A stretch of 64,000 bases of DNA from Nitrosarchaeum sp. (GTDB lineage: Archaea > Thermoproteota > Nitrososphaeria > Nitrososphaerales > Nitrosopumilaceae). The translations under genes were made by a program, and so were the position numbers. The notes under the pieces were generated by a model. The model saw only the letters and a program-made list of their open reading frames with translations, searched no databases and was not told the origin of the DNA. The stretch covers positions 62,001 to 126,000 of the forward strand of contig JAILWJ010000002.1 of NCBI GenBank assembly GCA_025699025.1, written 5' to 3'. Shown here in pieces: positions 7,901 to 16,432 of the stretch (the stretch's first letter is position 1; each line of letters begins with the position of its first letter).

Positions 7901-8339
7901 ACTGACCACTTCCAAGTCTCGAAGTGCCTACTCTACTCTTGGTTCCATGCTTGACAAATTTGACATGCAAATTCGAAATGCAGAGTTAATTGATGCTGTA
8001 AATACATCTGAAATTGTTTCAAATGTCATCTCAACTCATCTTGTACCAGATATCATGGGAAATCTACGAGCATATGCGAGACAAAATTTCAGATGTACAG
8101 GATGTGGAAAATCATTTCGTAGAATGCCATTAATTCAAACATGTATTTGTGGTCATAAACTCATACCTACAATCACCAGAGGATCTGTGGAAAAATATCT
8201 CAAACTTGCTAAACGATTGGTTGAAAAGTACGATGTAGGTATCTATCAAAGAAACAGAATTCATGCCTTGTCCGACGAAATTGATTTAGTATTTGGCAAA
8301 AACCAAGGAGATCAATCCCTTCTTACTGATTATGCCTAA
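4962..8339 (+). CDS. polC: DNA polymerase D large subunit DP2 (polymerase subunit)
   Basis: A replicative polymerase subunit of about 1125 residues with the double-psi beta-barrel core of PolD. The catalytic motif DADGDAD is present at about residues 875-881. A zinc-binding cluster with several CxxC pairs lies at about 635-685 (CSECNE, CSKCG, CNKC, CEKC). A second zinc module near the C-terminus (CTGCGKSF, CICGHK, about 1045-1070) is the region that contacts DP1 or PCNA in family members. No intein interrupts the gene, although DP2 is a frequent intein host. A GTG at 4947 is in frame; I prefer ATG 4962 (MSENDAIS). Confidence 0.97.
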   Translation: MSENDAISRINGIKMPDFYQNYYSELSKDTYTIFEKAAAAKSSLVDSSGIIEPKIAFDLADRVAKMHEIDIAEPLRVLLKSNGKELSALILSKEIALGKYTLPDSTLEEKLDLAVRVGLAIVTEGVTIAPLQGISEVKIKKNKDGTDYLSVSIAGPMRSAGGTESAVTMLIADHVRKAVGLSKYQANSFDDETGRFIEELRIYERDASHFQFHILDEDIEHVISNLPVELDGVDTDPYEVVNHKGMVRIKTDRVRGGALRVLNDGLIGRSKKLLKRIELYNLDGWEWLADLKGAVQTGDNQEDAAAKRMREVITGRSVLSMPNKLGGFRLRYGRACNTGFASVGINPVIAEILDHTIAVGTQIKIDVPGKGATVAFVDSIETPIVRLKNGNVIRIQDVNHGIEIKQEIEKILHLGDILISFGDFLENNSQLVPTGYVEEFWIEELREKLTKYEPNDKYLSQFLEKIPSLDEALKLSLDFNIPLHPKYLFYWDQISSEELQKLLFPITFNEDSIEFNLTTKQILEKLGVPHIKNNERIILENQEAKIFFNLLFREKPTISDQSVPKIISESSGIEIRNKFSNSIGVRIGRPEKAAPRLMKPPTHVLFPIGDKGGPTRDLLKASRQDNFFTNIFNRYCSECNEPSIGIKCSKCGTKTIVNYRCNKCRDTLENPFCEKCKRKASSHSHKVFPLKLKLLNAQEKMGLRALEPFKGVKELINQDKIAEPLEKGLVRQNFGLTVFKDGTVRFDATNSPLTQFKPSWIGTSVDKLKQLGYTHDIDGNPIHDSEQTIELRIQDIIIPNESGRYLVSVCKYIDTLLEKFYGKTPFYNVKNTDELVGHLIIGLAPHTSVGIVGRIIGFTETHVCFGTPNWHSAKRRDADGDADSIMLLMDSLLNFSRQFLSDRIGGLMDAPLLVQPLVLPHESQPQAHNLEVARNFPLEFFHDTLKQKKASDVTCVEIIKTRLETEKQFRDYDFTHTTTSLTTSKSRSAYSTLGSMLDKFDMQIRNAELIDAVNTSEIVSNVISTHLVPDIMGNLRAYARQNFRCTGCGKSFRRMPLIQTCICGHKLIPTITRGSVEKYLKLAKRLVEKYDVGIYQRNRIHALSDEIDLVFGKNQGDQSLLTDYA

Positions 8340-8342
8340 ATC

Positions 8343-9665
8343 TTATCTCAGTTTCACGTATTCGTAAGCCCCAAGTTTGTTATCAAAACAAAACTTGACT
8401 TTCTGATAGTTTTTCCTCATTGTTTTAACTTTTGATAAAACTTTCTTTGGATCTTTTTTATCAATTACAACTTCCTTTATGAAACCAGCAATTTCCTCCA
8501 TCTCATTTTTCTTCATACCAAGTCTTGTAATCTCTGAAACTCCTAGTCTTATTCCGCCTGGATGGAAGTAATTGCGTCCGGCTTTGATATCGCCTGGAAT
8601 CAATTGCCTGTTAACTATTATGTTAGCTTTTTCTAAATCAGCCTCTACTTTACCACCATCAGAATAATCTAAAACGTTAACTGCAATCTGATGCGATTGT
8701 GTAAATCCTCTACTTTCACCTAAAACTTTGAAACCTACACGACTAAGAGATTCTGCAAAAGCCTTGGCATTTTTAATCACCTGAGTAGCGTAGTCTTTAC
8801 CAAATTCTAAAGCTTCGGCAAACGCAACTGCTTTTCCAGCCATGTGATGAATGTGATGACTACTAGTCAATCCAGGAAAAGTAGCTTTTTTAATTAATTC
8901 TTCATGTTCTTCAGAACCTAAAACAAGACCGCCTTGTGGACCAAACAAAGTCTTATGAGTGCTCATGGTCATTGTGTCTGCACCTTCCCTTAATGGATCT
9001 TGAAATTTTCCACCTGCTATCAAACCAGCCACATGTGCTGCATCATAATTGACATGCATCCCATAACTCTTTAGAAAATCAGATAATTCCTTTACTGGAT
9101 GTGGGAACAAAAACAGTGAACCACCAAACATTGCCATCTTCGGAAGTCTGTTTTCTTTTTTTAAATCGTCGATTTTTTGTTTTGTTTTGTCAACATCTAT
9201 TGTCATTTCTTCGGCATCGAAAGGATAGAATTCAATTTCTAATCCATGAACAAGTCCTGCTGTTCCAAAATGCTCACGTTTACCATGAGAGATATGCCCG
9301 CCTGCAGGAATTGAAGGTGCCAACATTATATCTCCTGGATTGGTAAAAGCAGAATATACTGCAAGATTTGCCACGACTCCCGAAATTGGTCTTACATCAG
9401 CAAATTTTGCCTTGTAAAGCTTTTTTGCAAGTCTCATACATTCAAACTCTACATCATCAATGAACACGCAACCAGCATACACTCTCTCACCAGGCCAGCC
9501 CTCTGCATATCTATTGCCAAAATCTGAAATTATCGCTTCCCTAACAGCTGGACTAGGAATATTCTCACTAGCAATTAATGGAATAGAGTTTTCAAACCAT
9601 TTATGATGTTCTTTTAATTTTGAGAAAATCTTATCATAAGATTCTTTATTTGCAGATTTTGCCAT
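8343..9665 (-). CDS. glyA: Serine hydroxymethyltransferase
   Basis: A 440-residue PLP enzyme that interconverts serine and glycine, passing the one-carbon unit to a pterin (tetrahydromethanopterin-type in this lineage, by inference). The PLP-lysine region MSTHKTLFGPQGG is clear. Also visible are SENIPSPAVREA near the N-terminus, the YAEGWPGERVYAG loop, and DAAHVAGLIAGG with the PLP-contacting Asp and His. The in-frame GTG at 9674 is less likely than ATG 9665 (MAKSANKE). It converges on DP2 with a 3-bp gap. Confidence 0.96.
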   Translation of the reverse strand: MAKSANKESYDKIFSKLKEHHKWFENSIPLIASENIPSPAVREAIISDFGNRYAEGWPGERVYAGCVFIDDVEFECMRLAKKLYKAKFADVRPISGVVANLAVYSAFTNPGDIMLAPSIPAGGHISHGKREHFGTAGLVHGLEIEFYPFDAEEMTIDVDKTKQKIDDLKKENRLPKMAMFGGSLFLFPHPVKELSDFLKSYGMHVNYDAAHVAGLIAGGKFQDPLREGADTMTMSTHKTLFGPQGGLVLGSEEHEELIKKATFPGLTSSHHIHHMAGKAVAFAEALEFGKDYATQVIKNAKAFAESLSRVGFKVLGESRGFTQSHQIAVNVLDYSDGGKVEADLEKANIIVNRQLIPGDIKAGRNYFHPGGIRLGVSEITRLGMKKNEMEEIAGFIKEVVIDKKDPKKVLSKVKTMRKNYQKVKFCFDNKLGAYEYVKLR

Positions 9666-9740
9666 ACCATGCACCTTGATTTTCCCAATTTAAAAACACC
9701 GTTTTTTTTGTTGAGACAAATCATTTTTTGATCTGCAACG

Positions 9741-9748
9741 TATAAAAG
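9741..9748 (+). promoter_or_regulatory. TATA box of the thermosome gene
   Basis: TATAAAAG lies with its centre about 27 bp upstream of the ATG at 9772. This is close to the archaeal TATA consensus, as expected for a highly expressed chaperonin. The spacing supports a leaderless mRNA starting at the first ATG. Confidence 0.7.
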
Positions 9749-9771
9749 GGGAATATGGAGTTTTTCCATCT

Positions 9772-11475
9772 ATGGGTATGACAGCTACTTCAAAGGGGAA
9801 TATGCCAGTTGTCTTGTTAAAAGAGGGCGGTACTGAAACTAAAGGTAGAGACGCACAAAAGAACAATATTGCTGCCGCTAAAATTATTGCCGAAATCGTT
9901 CATACCAGTCTAGGCCCAAGAGGCATGGATAAAATGCTAGTTGACTCCCTTGGCGATGTCACTATTACAAATGATGGAGCAACTATTCTAAAAGAAATTG
10001 ACGTTCAACATCCAGCTGCAAAAATGCTTGTAGAAATTTCAAAAACCACTGATAATGAAGTAGGAGACGGAACAACTTCTGCAGTTGTTTTAGCCGGAGC
10101 TCTTCTTGAAAATGCTGAATCATTGCTAGATCAGGATGTTCATCCAACAATTATTGTAGACGGATACAGAAAAGCAGCAAAGAAAGCAAAACAATTCCTT
10201 GAAAGCATTGCTGATACTATTTCTGCAAATGATAAATCAATTCTTACCAAAATTGCAAAAACATCAATGCAAACAAAACTAGTAAGAAAAGACTCTGATC
10301 TTTTAGCAGATATAATTGTAAAATCTGTACTGGCAGTAGCAGAAAAAGATGGCGAAAAATATGATGTCGATATTGATGATATTAAAGTAGAAAAGAAAGC
10401 GGGAGGCTCAATTAAGGATTCTGTAATAGTGCAAGGAATTGTGCTTGATAAAGAGATTGTTCATGGTGGAATGCCACGTAAAATCTCTGATGCAAAAATA
10501 GCCTTGATCAATACCGCACTTGAAATTAGTAAAACAGAAACTGATGCCAAAATCAACATTTCAAATCCACAACAGCTAAAGACATTTCTTGATGAAGAGA
10601 ATAGAATGCTTAAGAACATGGTAGACAAAGTAATTGGTTCAGGAGCCAATGTAGTATTATGTCAAAAAGGAATTGACGATATGGCTCAACATTATCTTGC
10701 AAAAGCTGGAATTATTGCAGTTAGAAGAATTAAAGAAAGCGATCTTACAAAACTAGCAAAAGCAACTGGTGCTAGAATTGTGACAAACCTTGATGATCTA
10801 TTTGAAAAGGATCTTGGAGGGGCCGAACTAGTCGAAGAAAGAAAAATAGAAGAAGACAAATGGGTTTTCATTGAAGGTTGTAAACATCCAAAATCTGTTA
10901 CATTGCTTCTTCGTGGTGGTTCTCAACGAGTTGTTGATGAAGTAGAACGTTCTGTGCATGATGCATTAATGGTAGTTAAAGATGTGATTATTAATCCTCT
11001 AATTGTTGCTGGAGGTGGAGCACCTGAAACTTTTGCTGCAACTAAATTAAGAAACTGGGCAAAATCACTTGAAGGTAGAGAACAACTCGCAGCAGAAAAA
11101 TTCGCAGATGCTTTAGAAGCAATTCCATTAACATTGGCAGAGAATGCAGGAATGGATCCAATTGATACACTTACGGCTCTACGTTCAAGACAACTCAAGG
11201 GTGAAAAATGGACTGGAATTGATGTAATGAAAGGAAAAATTGCCAATATGAAATCCAGTGATATTATTGAACCTCTTGCAGTCAAACTTCAAATTGTTTC
11301 TGCATCATCTGAAGCGGCATGCATGATTCTTAGAATCGATGATGTTATTGCTACTCAAAAATCTGCAGGTCCACCACCGGGAGCAGAAGGTGGAATGCCA
11401 GGAATGGGTGGCATGGGTGGAATGCCAGGAATGGGTGGCATGGGTGGAATGCCAGATATGGGCGGAATGATGTAA
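9772..11475 (+). CDS. Thermosome subunit (group II chaperonin)
   Basis: A 567-residue ATP-dependent folding chaperonin that would assemble into a double ring with a built-in lid. ATPase motifs are clear: [11 protein letters not shown] (about residues 45-55), [19 protein letters not shown] (about 98-109) and GGGAPE in the distal equatorial domain. The C-terminus is a Gly-Met-rich tail of three GGMPGMGGM-type units, like the GGM tails that line the chamber of GroEL. The MGMTAT start gives two candidate ATGs (9772, 9778); TATA spacing favours the first. A hairpin with a T-run follows the stop codon. Confidence 0.97.
   Translation: MGMTATSKGNMPVVLLKEGGTETKGRDAQKNNIAAAKIIAEIVHTSLGPRGMDKMLVDSLGDVTITNDGATILKEIDVQHPAAKMLVEISKTTDNEVGDGTTSAVVLAGALLENAESLLDQDVHPTIIVDGYRKAAKKAKQFLESIADTISANDKSILTKIAKTSMQTKLVRKDSDLLADIIVKSVLAVAEKDGEKYDVDIDDIKVEKKAGGSIKDSVIVQGIVLDKEIVHGGMPRKISDAKIALINTALEISKTETDAKINISNPQQLKTFLDEENRMLKNMVDKVIGSGANVVLCQKGIDDMAQHYLAKAGIIAVRRIKESDLTKLAKATGARIVTNLDDLFEKDLGGAELVEERKIEEDKWVFIEGCKHPKSVTLLLRGGSQRVVDEVERSVHDALMVVKDVIINPLIVAGGGAPETFAATKLRNWAKSLEGREQLAAEKFADALEAIPLTLAENAGMDPIDTLTALRSRQLKGEKWTGIDVMKGKIANMKSSDIIEPLAVKLQIVSASSEAACMILRIDDVIATQKSAGPPPGAEGGMPGMGGMGGMPGMGGMGGMPDMGGMM
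11389..11469 (+). repeat. Three tandem 27-bp units encoding the GGM tail
   Basis: Units at 11389-11415 and 11416-11442 are identical over 27 bp. The third (11443-11469) differs at a few positions. Each encodes GGMPGMGGM (GGMPDMGGM in the last). Identity at the DNA level, including third codon positions, points to recent duplication or slippage. Confidence 0.85.
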
Positions 11476-11500
11476 TTTGTTCCTAAAACAAATTATTTTT
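11474..11500 (+). terminator. Hairpin plus T-run after the thermosome gene
   Basis: AATTTGTT (11474-11481) pairs with AACAAATT (11487-11494) around a 5-nt loop, and ATTTTT follows. It begins at the last base of the stop codon. Archaeal termination depends mainly on the T-run, so the hairpin may be secondary. Confidence 0.5.
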
Positions 11501-11530
11501 CAAAAGTTTATTTGATAACTAAATTTATGG

Positions 11531-11815
11531 TTGGTATTGAGTAGAACCACTTCTAAAGTAATTTCTGGATTCAAGTATGTTTATCTAATAGCGTTTTTTG
11601 CATTGCTGTCTGGTTTCTTTCATCCGTTAATTACAGATACTAGTTTTGATAGTGTGGTTATTGGAGTTATAGTTTTGTTCGTAGGCTTAGCAGGAGGAAT
11701 ATTGCTCTATAAAGCTGCAACTACAGACAAAAGAAAAATAATATTTCTTGGTACTGGATTTGTCCTGATTGGAATATCCTTGTTCTATATCATCCAGCTG
11801 ACTGGACGAGTTTAG
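11531..11815 (+). CDS. Small membrane protein, three transmembrane helices
   Basis: A 94-residue protein with three predicted helices: about residues 14-33 (YVYLIAFFALLSGFFHPLI), 41-61 (VVIGVIVLFVGLAGGILLY) and 69-88 (KIIFLGTGFVLIGISLFYII). There are no charged or metal-binding residues inside the membrane. I do not recognise the family. The start is TTG at 11531 or 11537; an overlapping ATG at 11527 runs into a stop after five codons. It sits between the thermosome gene and the convergent glnA, overlapping the latter by 4 bp. Confidence 0.7.
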   Translation: MVLSRTTSKVISGFKYVYLIAFFALLSGFFHPLITDTSFDSVVIGVIVLFVGLAGGILLYKAATTDKRKIIFLGTGFVLIGISLFYIIQLTGRV

Positions 11816-13272
11816 ACATCGAAATAGAGATAAAATTCATGAGGATGGGGTCTAATTGCAATTTCGCGTTGATCCCTCCTCTCTAATTCTATAATCTTGT
11901 CAATCACATCATTAGCAAAAATTGGACTAAGAAACTTTCGATCGCTTTCCAACTCGTCTAACGCTTCACCTAGACTTTTTGGCAAGACACCTATTCCTCT
12001 CTTGGCCCGATCTGATTTTGTCATTTTGAAAATATCATCTTTAATTTGTTCACCAGGATCTATTTTCTTCTTGATTCCATCCATTCCAGCTGCGGTTACT
12101 GCTGCAAATACAAGATATGGATTAGATGACGGATCAGGGGCTCTGAACTCTAATCTTTTAAGATGTGCATAATTTTTCCCTTGGAGATGTTTTGGTACTC
12201 TAACAATTGCTGATCTATTTCCAGCACTCCAAGCGATATATGCAGGTGCTTCATAACCTGGAACTAATCTGTGATATGAGTTTGTAGTTGGGTTACAAAT
12301 TGCAGACAATGCTTTTGCATGATTAATTATTCCTCCACAGAAATATCTTCCAATTTGACTTAGCTCATTTTCTTCATCTGGATCATAGAATGAATTTTCT
12401 TTTCCTTTCCACAAACTTACATTTACATGCATGCCTGAACCAGCATCCATTGCAATTGGCTTTGGCATCATTGTTGCTACCTTTCCATATTTTTGTGCAA
12501 CATTTCTAATTACGTACTTGTAAGACTGTGCCGCATCTGCAGCATTTGTCATATAATCATATTTGATATCAATTTCACATTGACCCGCAGTTGCCACTTC
12601 ATGATGATGGTTATCACATAACACACCAAAATTTGTATTCAAAATATTTACACATTCATTTCTAAACGGAGTTAAAGTGTCTGAGGGCGTACTTGGATAG
12701 TATCCCTCTTGCAAACCCATGGGATATCCTGAACCTTCCTGACTCCAAGGAGCCTCTTTAGATTCAATTGAATATGATTGGCCTTTGTATGGGGTTAACA
12801 CATCCCAATGAATTTTATCAAAAACAAAAAATTCTACTTCAGGACCCCAAGCACTGGAATCAAATCCTTGTGTTTTGATGTACTCTTCTGCTTTTTGGGA
12901 AATTCCCCTAGGATCTCGCGAGAGTCTACCTCTGCCTTCCCCCCAATAAACATCACAGAGCAGTCTTGCGGTCTTGTTTTCCGTCATCCAAGGAATTATG
13001 GCAAAAGTATTTGGATCAGGTTTTAAGAGAAGATCGGAATCATCAACACTGGTAAATCCAATAATTGAAGAACCGTCCAATTTTGGCAGTCCGTCACGCA
13101 TTTGTTCGGGTGTAAATGTATTGGCTGAAATCGTAGTGTGATGAAAGCGGCCTGTTAATCCTGTAAATTGTAAATCTATGAACTGAATGCCCTCATGTTG
13201 AATTCTTGAAAATACTTCATCCGGTGAATATGTTACTTGGATTGCTTTACCATGACTAACTTTATAGGGCAA
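11812..13272 (-). CDS. glnA: Glutamine synthetase 1 (type I)
   Basis: A 486-residue GS of the archaeal/bacterial GSI family, making glutamine from glutamate, ammonia and ATP. Visible motifs are GPEVEFFVFD (metal-binding Glu), QCEIDIKYD, the glutamate flap NPTTNSYHRLVPGYEAP, NRSAIVRVP and RLEFRAPDPSSNPYL. The usual NGSGMHxH loop reads AGSGMHVN, so the Asn and the second His are replaced. No bacterial adenylylation-loop Tyr motif is obvious. A second paralogue lies at 27640. It is divergent from the GINS gene, 54 bp apart. Confidence 0.96.
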   Translation of the reverse strand: MPYKVSHGKAIQVTYSPDEVFSRIQHEGIQFIDLQFTGLTGRFHHTTISANTFTPEQMRDGLPKLDGSSIIGFTSVDDSDLLLKPDPNTFAIIPWMTENKTARLLCDVYWGEGRGRLSRDPRGISQKAEEYIKTQGFDSSAWGPEVEFFVFDKIHWDVLTPYKGQSYSIESKEAPWSQEGSGYPMGLQEGYYPSTPSDTLTPFRNECVNILNTNFGVLCDNHHHEVATAGQCEIDIKYDYMTNAADAAQSYKYVIRNVAQKYGKVATMMPKPIAMDAGSGMHVNVSLWKGKENSFYDPDEENELSQIGRYFCGGIINHAKALSAICNPTTNSYHRLVPGYEAPAYIAWSAGNRSAIVRVPKHLQGKNYAHLKRLEFRAPDPSSNPYLVFAAVTAAGMDGIKKKIDPGEQIKDDIFKMTKSDRAKRGIGVLPKSLGEALDELESDRKFLSPIFANDVIDKIIELERRDQREIAIRPHPHEFYLYFDV

Positions 13273-13326
13273 TTTTGTACTTCAATCAAACACAAATACA
13301 TCCATCATTTAAGGATTAGGTAAGAA

Positions 13327-13884
13327 ATGTCAGAAACAAACCAAATTGATATCAGTAAATTACATCATATAGTTTTGCGGGAAACTGAAAATGAGTCGAT
13401 CCAAGAAATCGACGCAAATTTTTACAGAGAAATTTCAGATTTTATTGGAAATTTAAAAAAACAAGAATTTGACGGAGTCGAAAGTAAAATCAAAGATACC
13501 CTTATTCAAATGGCAACAGATCTCACATCATTACTAATTGACATCAGATTAGATAAAATTTCCAAATCAGATAAAATGGACTTTGAAAATCTATTGGACG
13601 AAGAAAAATTTATTCTCGATTCTGAAGAAGAGAAACGAGAAAGAACCGAAATGATCCTATCTGCCACAACAAACGGTAAATCCAAATTTCTTGAATCACT
13701 ATCACAAAATCATAAAACAAAAACAGTTGTAGTAAGGTTTCTCAAAGAAGTTGATGAAATTGTAGGTGCTGATCTAGAAAGATATGGCCCATTCAAAATT
13801 GAAGACATTGCAACAATCCCCTATGAGAATGCTCAAGCATTAATCTCAAAACATGTTGCAACCAAAGTAAGATGGGAAGATTAG
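13327..13884 (+). CDS. GINS complex subunit (Gins51/GINS15 type)
   Basis: A 185-residue replication factor. The N-terminal ~130 residues are helical (the A domain). The last ~50 form the small beta-domain of the Sld5/Psf1 class: VVRFLKEVDEIVGADLERYG, then PFKIEDIATIPYENAQALI. The A-then-B order identifies Gins51 rather than Gins23. GINS joins MCM helicase and a GAN/RecJ-like protein in the archaeal CMG. Its presence 10 kb from the probable origin and 5 kb from DP2 fits a replication neighbourhood. It is followed by an unrelated small membrane protein. Confidence 0.85.
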   Translation: MSETNQIDISKLHHIVLRETENESIQEIDANFYREISDFIGNLKKQEFDGVESKIKDTLIQMATDLTSLLIDIRLDKISKSDKMDFENLLDEEKFILDSEEEKRERTEMILSATTNGKSKFLESLSQNHKTKTVVVRFLKEVDEIVGADLERYGPFKIEDIATIPYENAQALISKHVATKVRWED

Positions 13885-13914
13885 ATAGAAATTATACCCC
13901 AAATATTTCATATT

Positions 13915-14199
13915 ATGACCCATACAGGCGTTGATGTTATTGATTTTCTATTTTATACAATTTATCCTGTAATTGGAATTTTTTCAGTTGAAGCAATAAG
14001 TAGATTAATCAAGGCTCCCAAGTGGATAAAACTCTGGACACAAGCTGTTGTTTCAATTGGTTTTGGCATATACTATTGGTTCATTCTTCCTGCACCACAA
14101 AATTTCCCATTGACTGCAATGGTGATGTTTGCGTTAGCAATTGCTCTTATCTATCAAGGAAGACGCGCAAAAATCTCTCCAGATAAAAGTCCGTATTGA
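13915..14199 (+). CDS. Small membrane protein, function unknown
   Basis: A 94-residue protein with about three hydrophobic helices: residues ~9-29 (IDFLFYTIYPVIGIFSVEAI), ~41-58 (AVVSIGFGIYYWFILP) and ~65-82 (LTAMVMFALAIALIYQG). A short basic tail follows. No family recognised. It follows the GINS gene by 30 bp on the same strand, so it may be co-transcribed. It ends 2 bp before the convergent AN1 gene. Confidence 0.75.
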   Translation: MTHTGVDVIDFLFYTIYPVIGIFSVEAISRLIKAPKWIKLWTQAVVSIGFGIYYWFILPAPQNFPLTAMVMFALAIALIYQGRRAKISPDKSPY

Positions 14200-14201
14200 T
14201 A

Positions 14202-14423
14202 TTAGAACCTGCCAAACAAACGCTTGAAAATATTCGGTTTATTTCGTCCACCATCACGAATCACTTTTTTCTCTCCAAATCTCTTAGCACGAATTTGCGT
14301 CAATTTTACACATCTATGTTCTTCAGGAAGTCTATGTTCAGAACAAAAAGGATCCTTGCAATAATTACATTGAAATGGCATATCCGTCATATCTCCACAA
14401 TATGCACATTTTTCAGGTTTCAC
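14202..14423 (-). CDS. AN1-type zinc finger protein
   Basis: A 73-residue protein. The N-terminal half is a complete AN1 finger: CAYCGDM...FQCNYCKDPFCSEHRLPEEHRC, with six Cys and two His to bind two zinc ions. The C-terminal half is basic (IRAKRFGEKKVIRDGGRNK, ending FKRLFGRF). AN1 proteins in archaea are widespread, and some are linked to proteasome or ubiquitin-like functions in eukaryotes. The archaeal role is unknown, so I assign none. Confidence 0.88.
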   Translation of the reverse strand: MKPEKCAYCGDMTDMPFQCNYCKDPFCSEHRLPEEHRCVKLTQIRAKRFGEKKVIRDGGRNKPNIFKRLFGRF

Positions 14424-14538
14424 AATATGAATAATAGTTTTCTTCTATTAAACTGATACATTTAATTTTTAATTTTTCCAAGAAACCAAGTAAACATTTT
14501 TACAATGAGGAATTTAAAAATTAGATAAGTGAAATTTA

Positions 14539-15279
14539 ATGATTAAAGATAAAGTAGCAATAATTACAGGCGCAAGTAGTGGTATAGGTTTTGCAACTGC
14601 ATTAGCACTTTCAAAAGCTGGAGCAAAAGTTGCAATAGGTGCAAGAAGAACAGACAGACTTTCAGAACTAGAAAAGAAAATTAAAGAACAAGGCGGCGAA
14701 GTATTTTCTCACAAACTAGATGTTACAAAAAGAGAAGAATGCACTTCTTTTGTTGATGCTGTTATAGCTAAATGGGGCTCTGTAGATATTTTGGTAAATA
14801 ATGCTGGTTTGATGCCATTAAGTTTTATTAAAAATTTGAAAATTGACGAATGGGATCAGATGATTGATGTCAATATCAAAGGAGTTCTATATTGTACAGG
14901 CGCAGTGGTTTCACATATGCTCGGAAAACAATCTGGTCATATTGTGAATATTTCATCTGTAGCTGGAAGAATTGTCTTTCCCGCTGGTAGTGTTTATTGT
15001 GCCACCAAGCATGCCATTACTGCCTTCAGTGAGGGATTGCGTGAAGAGCTAAGTGTAAGAAAAAACATTCGTGTTACATGTATCGAACCAGGTGTTGTTG
15101 CAACCGAATTAACTAATACGATTACTGATGAATCATTACAGGGTTTTGTTGAAAATGCAAAAAAAATGGAAGCATTACAAGCACATGATATAGCAAATGC
15201 AATTCTTTATGCAGTAGAGTCCCCAAATCATGTTAATGTTAATGAAATTTTAATCAGACCCACAACACAAGAACGATAA
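14539..15279 (+). CDS. Short-chain dehydrogenase/reductase
   Basis: A 246-residue classical SDR with a Rossmann fold. The cofactor motif TGASSGIG is at about residues 10-17. GARR at the end of the second strand favours NADP(H). Further motifs are NNAG (about 88-91) and the catalytic Ser-Tyr-Lys as SSVAGR...YCATKHA. The substrate cannot be read from the sequence. The next gene (a flavoprotein) starts one base after the stop codon, so the two probably work or are at least expressed together. Confidence 0.93.
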   Translation: MIKDKVAIITGASSGIGFATALALSKAGAKVAIGARRTDRLSELEKKIKEQGGEVFSHKLDVTKREECTSFVDAVIAKWGSVDILVNNAGLMPLSFIKNLKIDEWDQMIDVNIKGVLYCTGAVVSHMLGKQSGHIVNISSVAGRIVFPAGSVYCATKHAITAFSEGLREELSVRKNIRVTCIEPGVVATELTNTITDESLQGFVENAKKMEALQAHDIANAILYAVESPNHVNVNEILIRPTTQER

Positions 15280-15280
15280 A

Positions 15281-16432
15281 TTGTCCGAAAATATTCCGCA
15301 TGTCTTAATTCTTGGAGGAGGATTTGGCGGATTATCCGCAGCTAATGAAATCAGAAATTCATTACCCTCATCAAAAGTAAGAATTACACTTGTTGATAAA
15401 AAAGACTGGTTTATGGTTGGTTTTTCCAAGCTGTGGATCATGAACGGTACTAGGACTTTTGAAAATTCAATCGGCTCACTAAATAATTTACAAAAAAAAG
15501 AGATAGATTTTGTTAAAGAAGAAGTTCTAAAAATAGACTTAGAAAACAAGACAGTGAAAACCACGTCTAAAAATATTTCATATGATTATTTGATAATTGC
15601 ACTGGGAGCTCAACTAGCTCCTGAAAAAATACCTGGCTTGAAAGAAAACGGGCTGAATCTTTATGATCATAACCATCTAGATGAAATTCATAACAAACTG
15701 ATTGCAATAAAATCAGGAAATATAGCTATTGCAATTATGGGAATGCCATACAAGTGTCCACCTGCACCATTTGAAGCAGCTCTACTAATTAATTCAATGC
15801 TCAGAAATTCTGAAGTTCGTAATTCTGTTAAAATTAATTTTTACAGTCCTGCACCAATTACACTGCCAGCAGCAGGTACTGATGTAAGCCAACAAATCCT
15901 TGAAATGATCAATTCTGAAAAAATAATCTTTCACAATTCCTGTAAAACCATATCAGTTGAAAAAAACAAGCTTGTATTTGAGAACGCGCAGGCTACTTTT
16001 GATTTACTCTTGGCTATACCCCCACATATTGCCCCCCAAGTCATCTATGAATGTGGTTTGGCAAAACCAGACGGTTTTATTCAGATTAATAGAGATTGCA
16101 AAACCTCATTTGAAAATGTATATGCAATTGGTGATGTGACTATCTTACCTGTTGGAGAAAAGATGGCAGTCCCAAAAGCTGGAATATTTGCAGAAGGTGA
16201 AGGACTTGCAGTTGCGCAAAACATTATCTCCAAAATTCAAAACCAAAAGGATTTAGCATTGTTTGATGGAAAAGGTGGATGTTTTATTGAATCAGGAAGA
16301 AACACAGCATCTATAATTGAAGTAGATATGTTTTCAGAATCAAAACCAATAACAAAACTTACCGAATCAACCAAGGATCACCTTAGTGAGAAAATACAGT
16401 TTGAAAAAGAACGAATTGAAAAATGGTTATGA
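15281..16432 (+). CDS. FAD-dependent pyridine nucleotide/sulfide:quinone oxidoreductase-like protein
   Basis: A 383-residue two-dinucleotide-binding-domain flavoprotein. The FAD motif GGGFGGLSAA is at about residues 12-21, and YAIGDV near residue 285 closes the FAD site. YKCPPAPFEAA (about 158) matches the conserved Cys segment of sulfide:quinone oxidoreductases and flavocytochrome c flavoproteins. The second redox Cys is uncertain (candidate CFIESG near the C-terminus). It could be SQR-like or a type II NADH dehydrogenase. It starts with TTG one base after the SDR stop codon. Confidence 0.85.
   Translation: MSENIPHVLILGGGFGGLSAANEIRNSLPSSKVRITLVDKKDWFMVGFSKLWIMNGTRTFENSIGSLNNLQKKEIDFVKEEVLKIDLENKTVKTTSKNISYDYLIIALGAQLAPEKIPGLKENGLNLYDHNHLDEIHNKLIAIKSGNIAIAIMGMPYKCPPAPFEAALLINSMLRNSEVRNSVKINFYSPAPITLPAAGTDVSQQILEMINSEKIIFHNSCKTISVEKNKLVFENAQATFDLLLAIPPHIAPQVIYECGLAKPDGFIQINRDCKTSFENVYAIGDVTILPVGEKMAVPKAGIFAEGEGLAVAQNIISKIQNQKDLALFDGKGGCFIESGRNTASIIEVDMFSESKPITKLTESTKDHLSEKIQFEKERIEKWL

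Noticed and set aside
11389-11469. Short tandem repeats as a possible CRISPR or minisatellite
   Set aside because: They are in frame inside the thermosome gene and encode its GGM tail, with no spacers.
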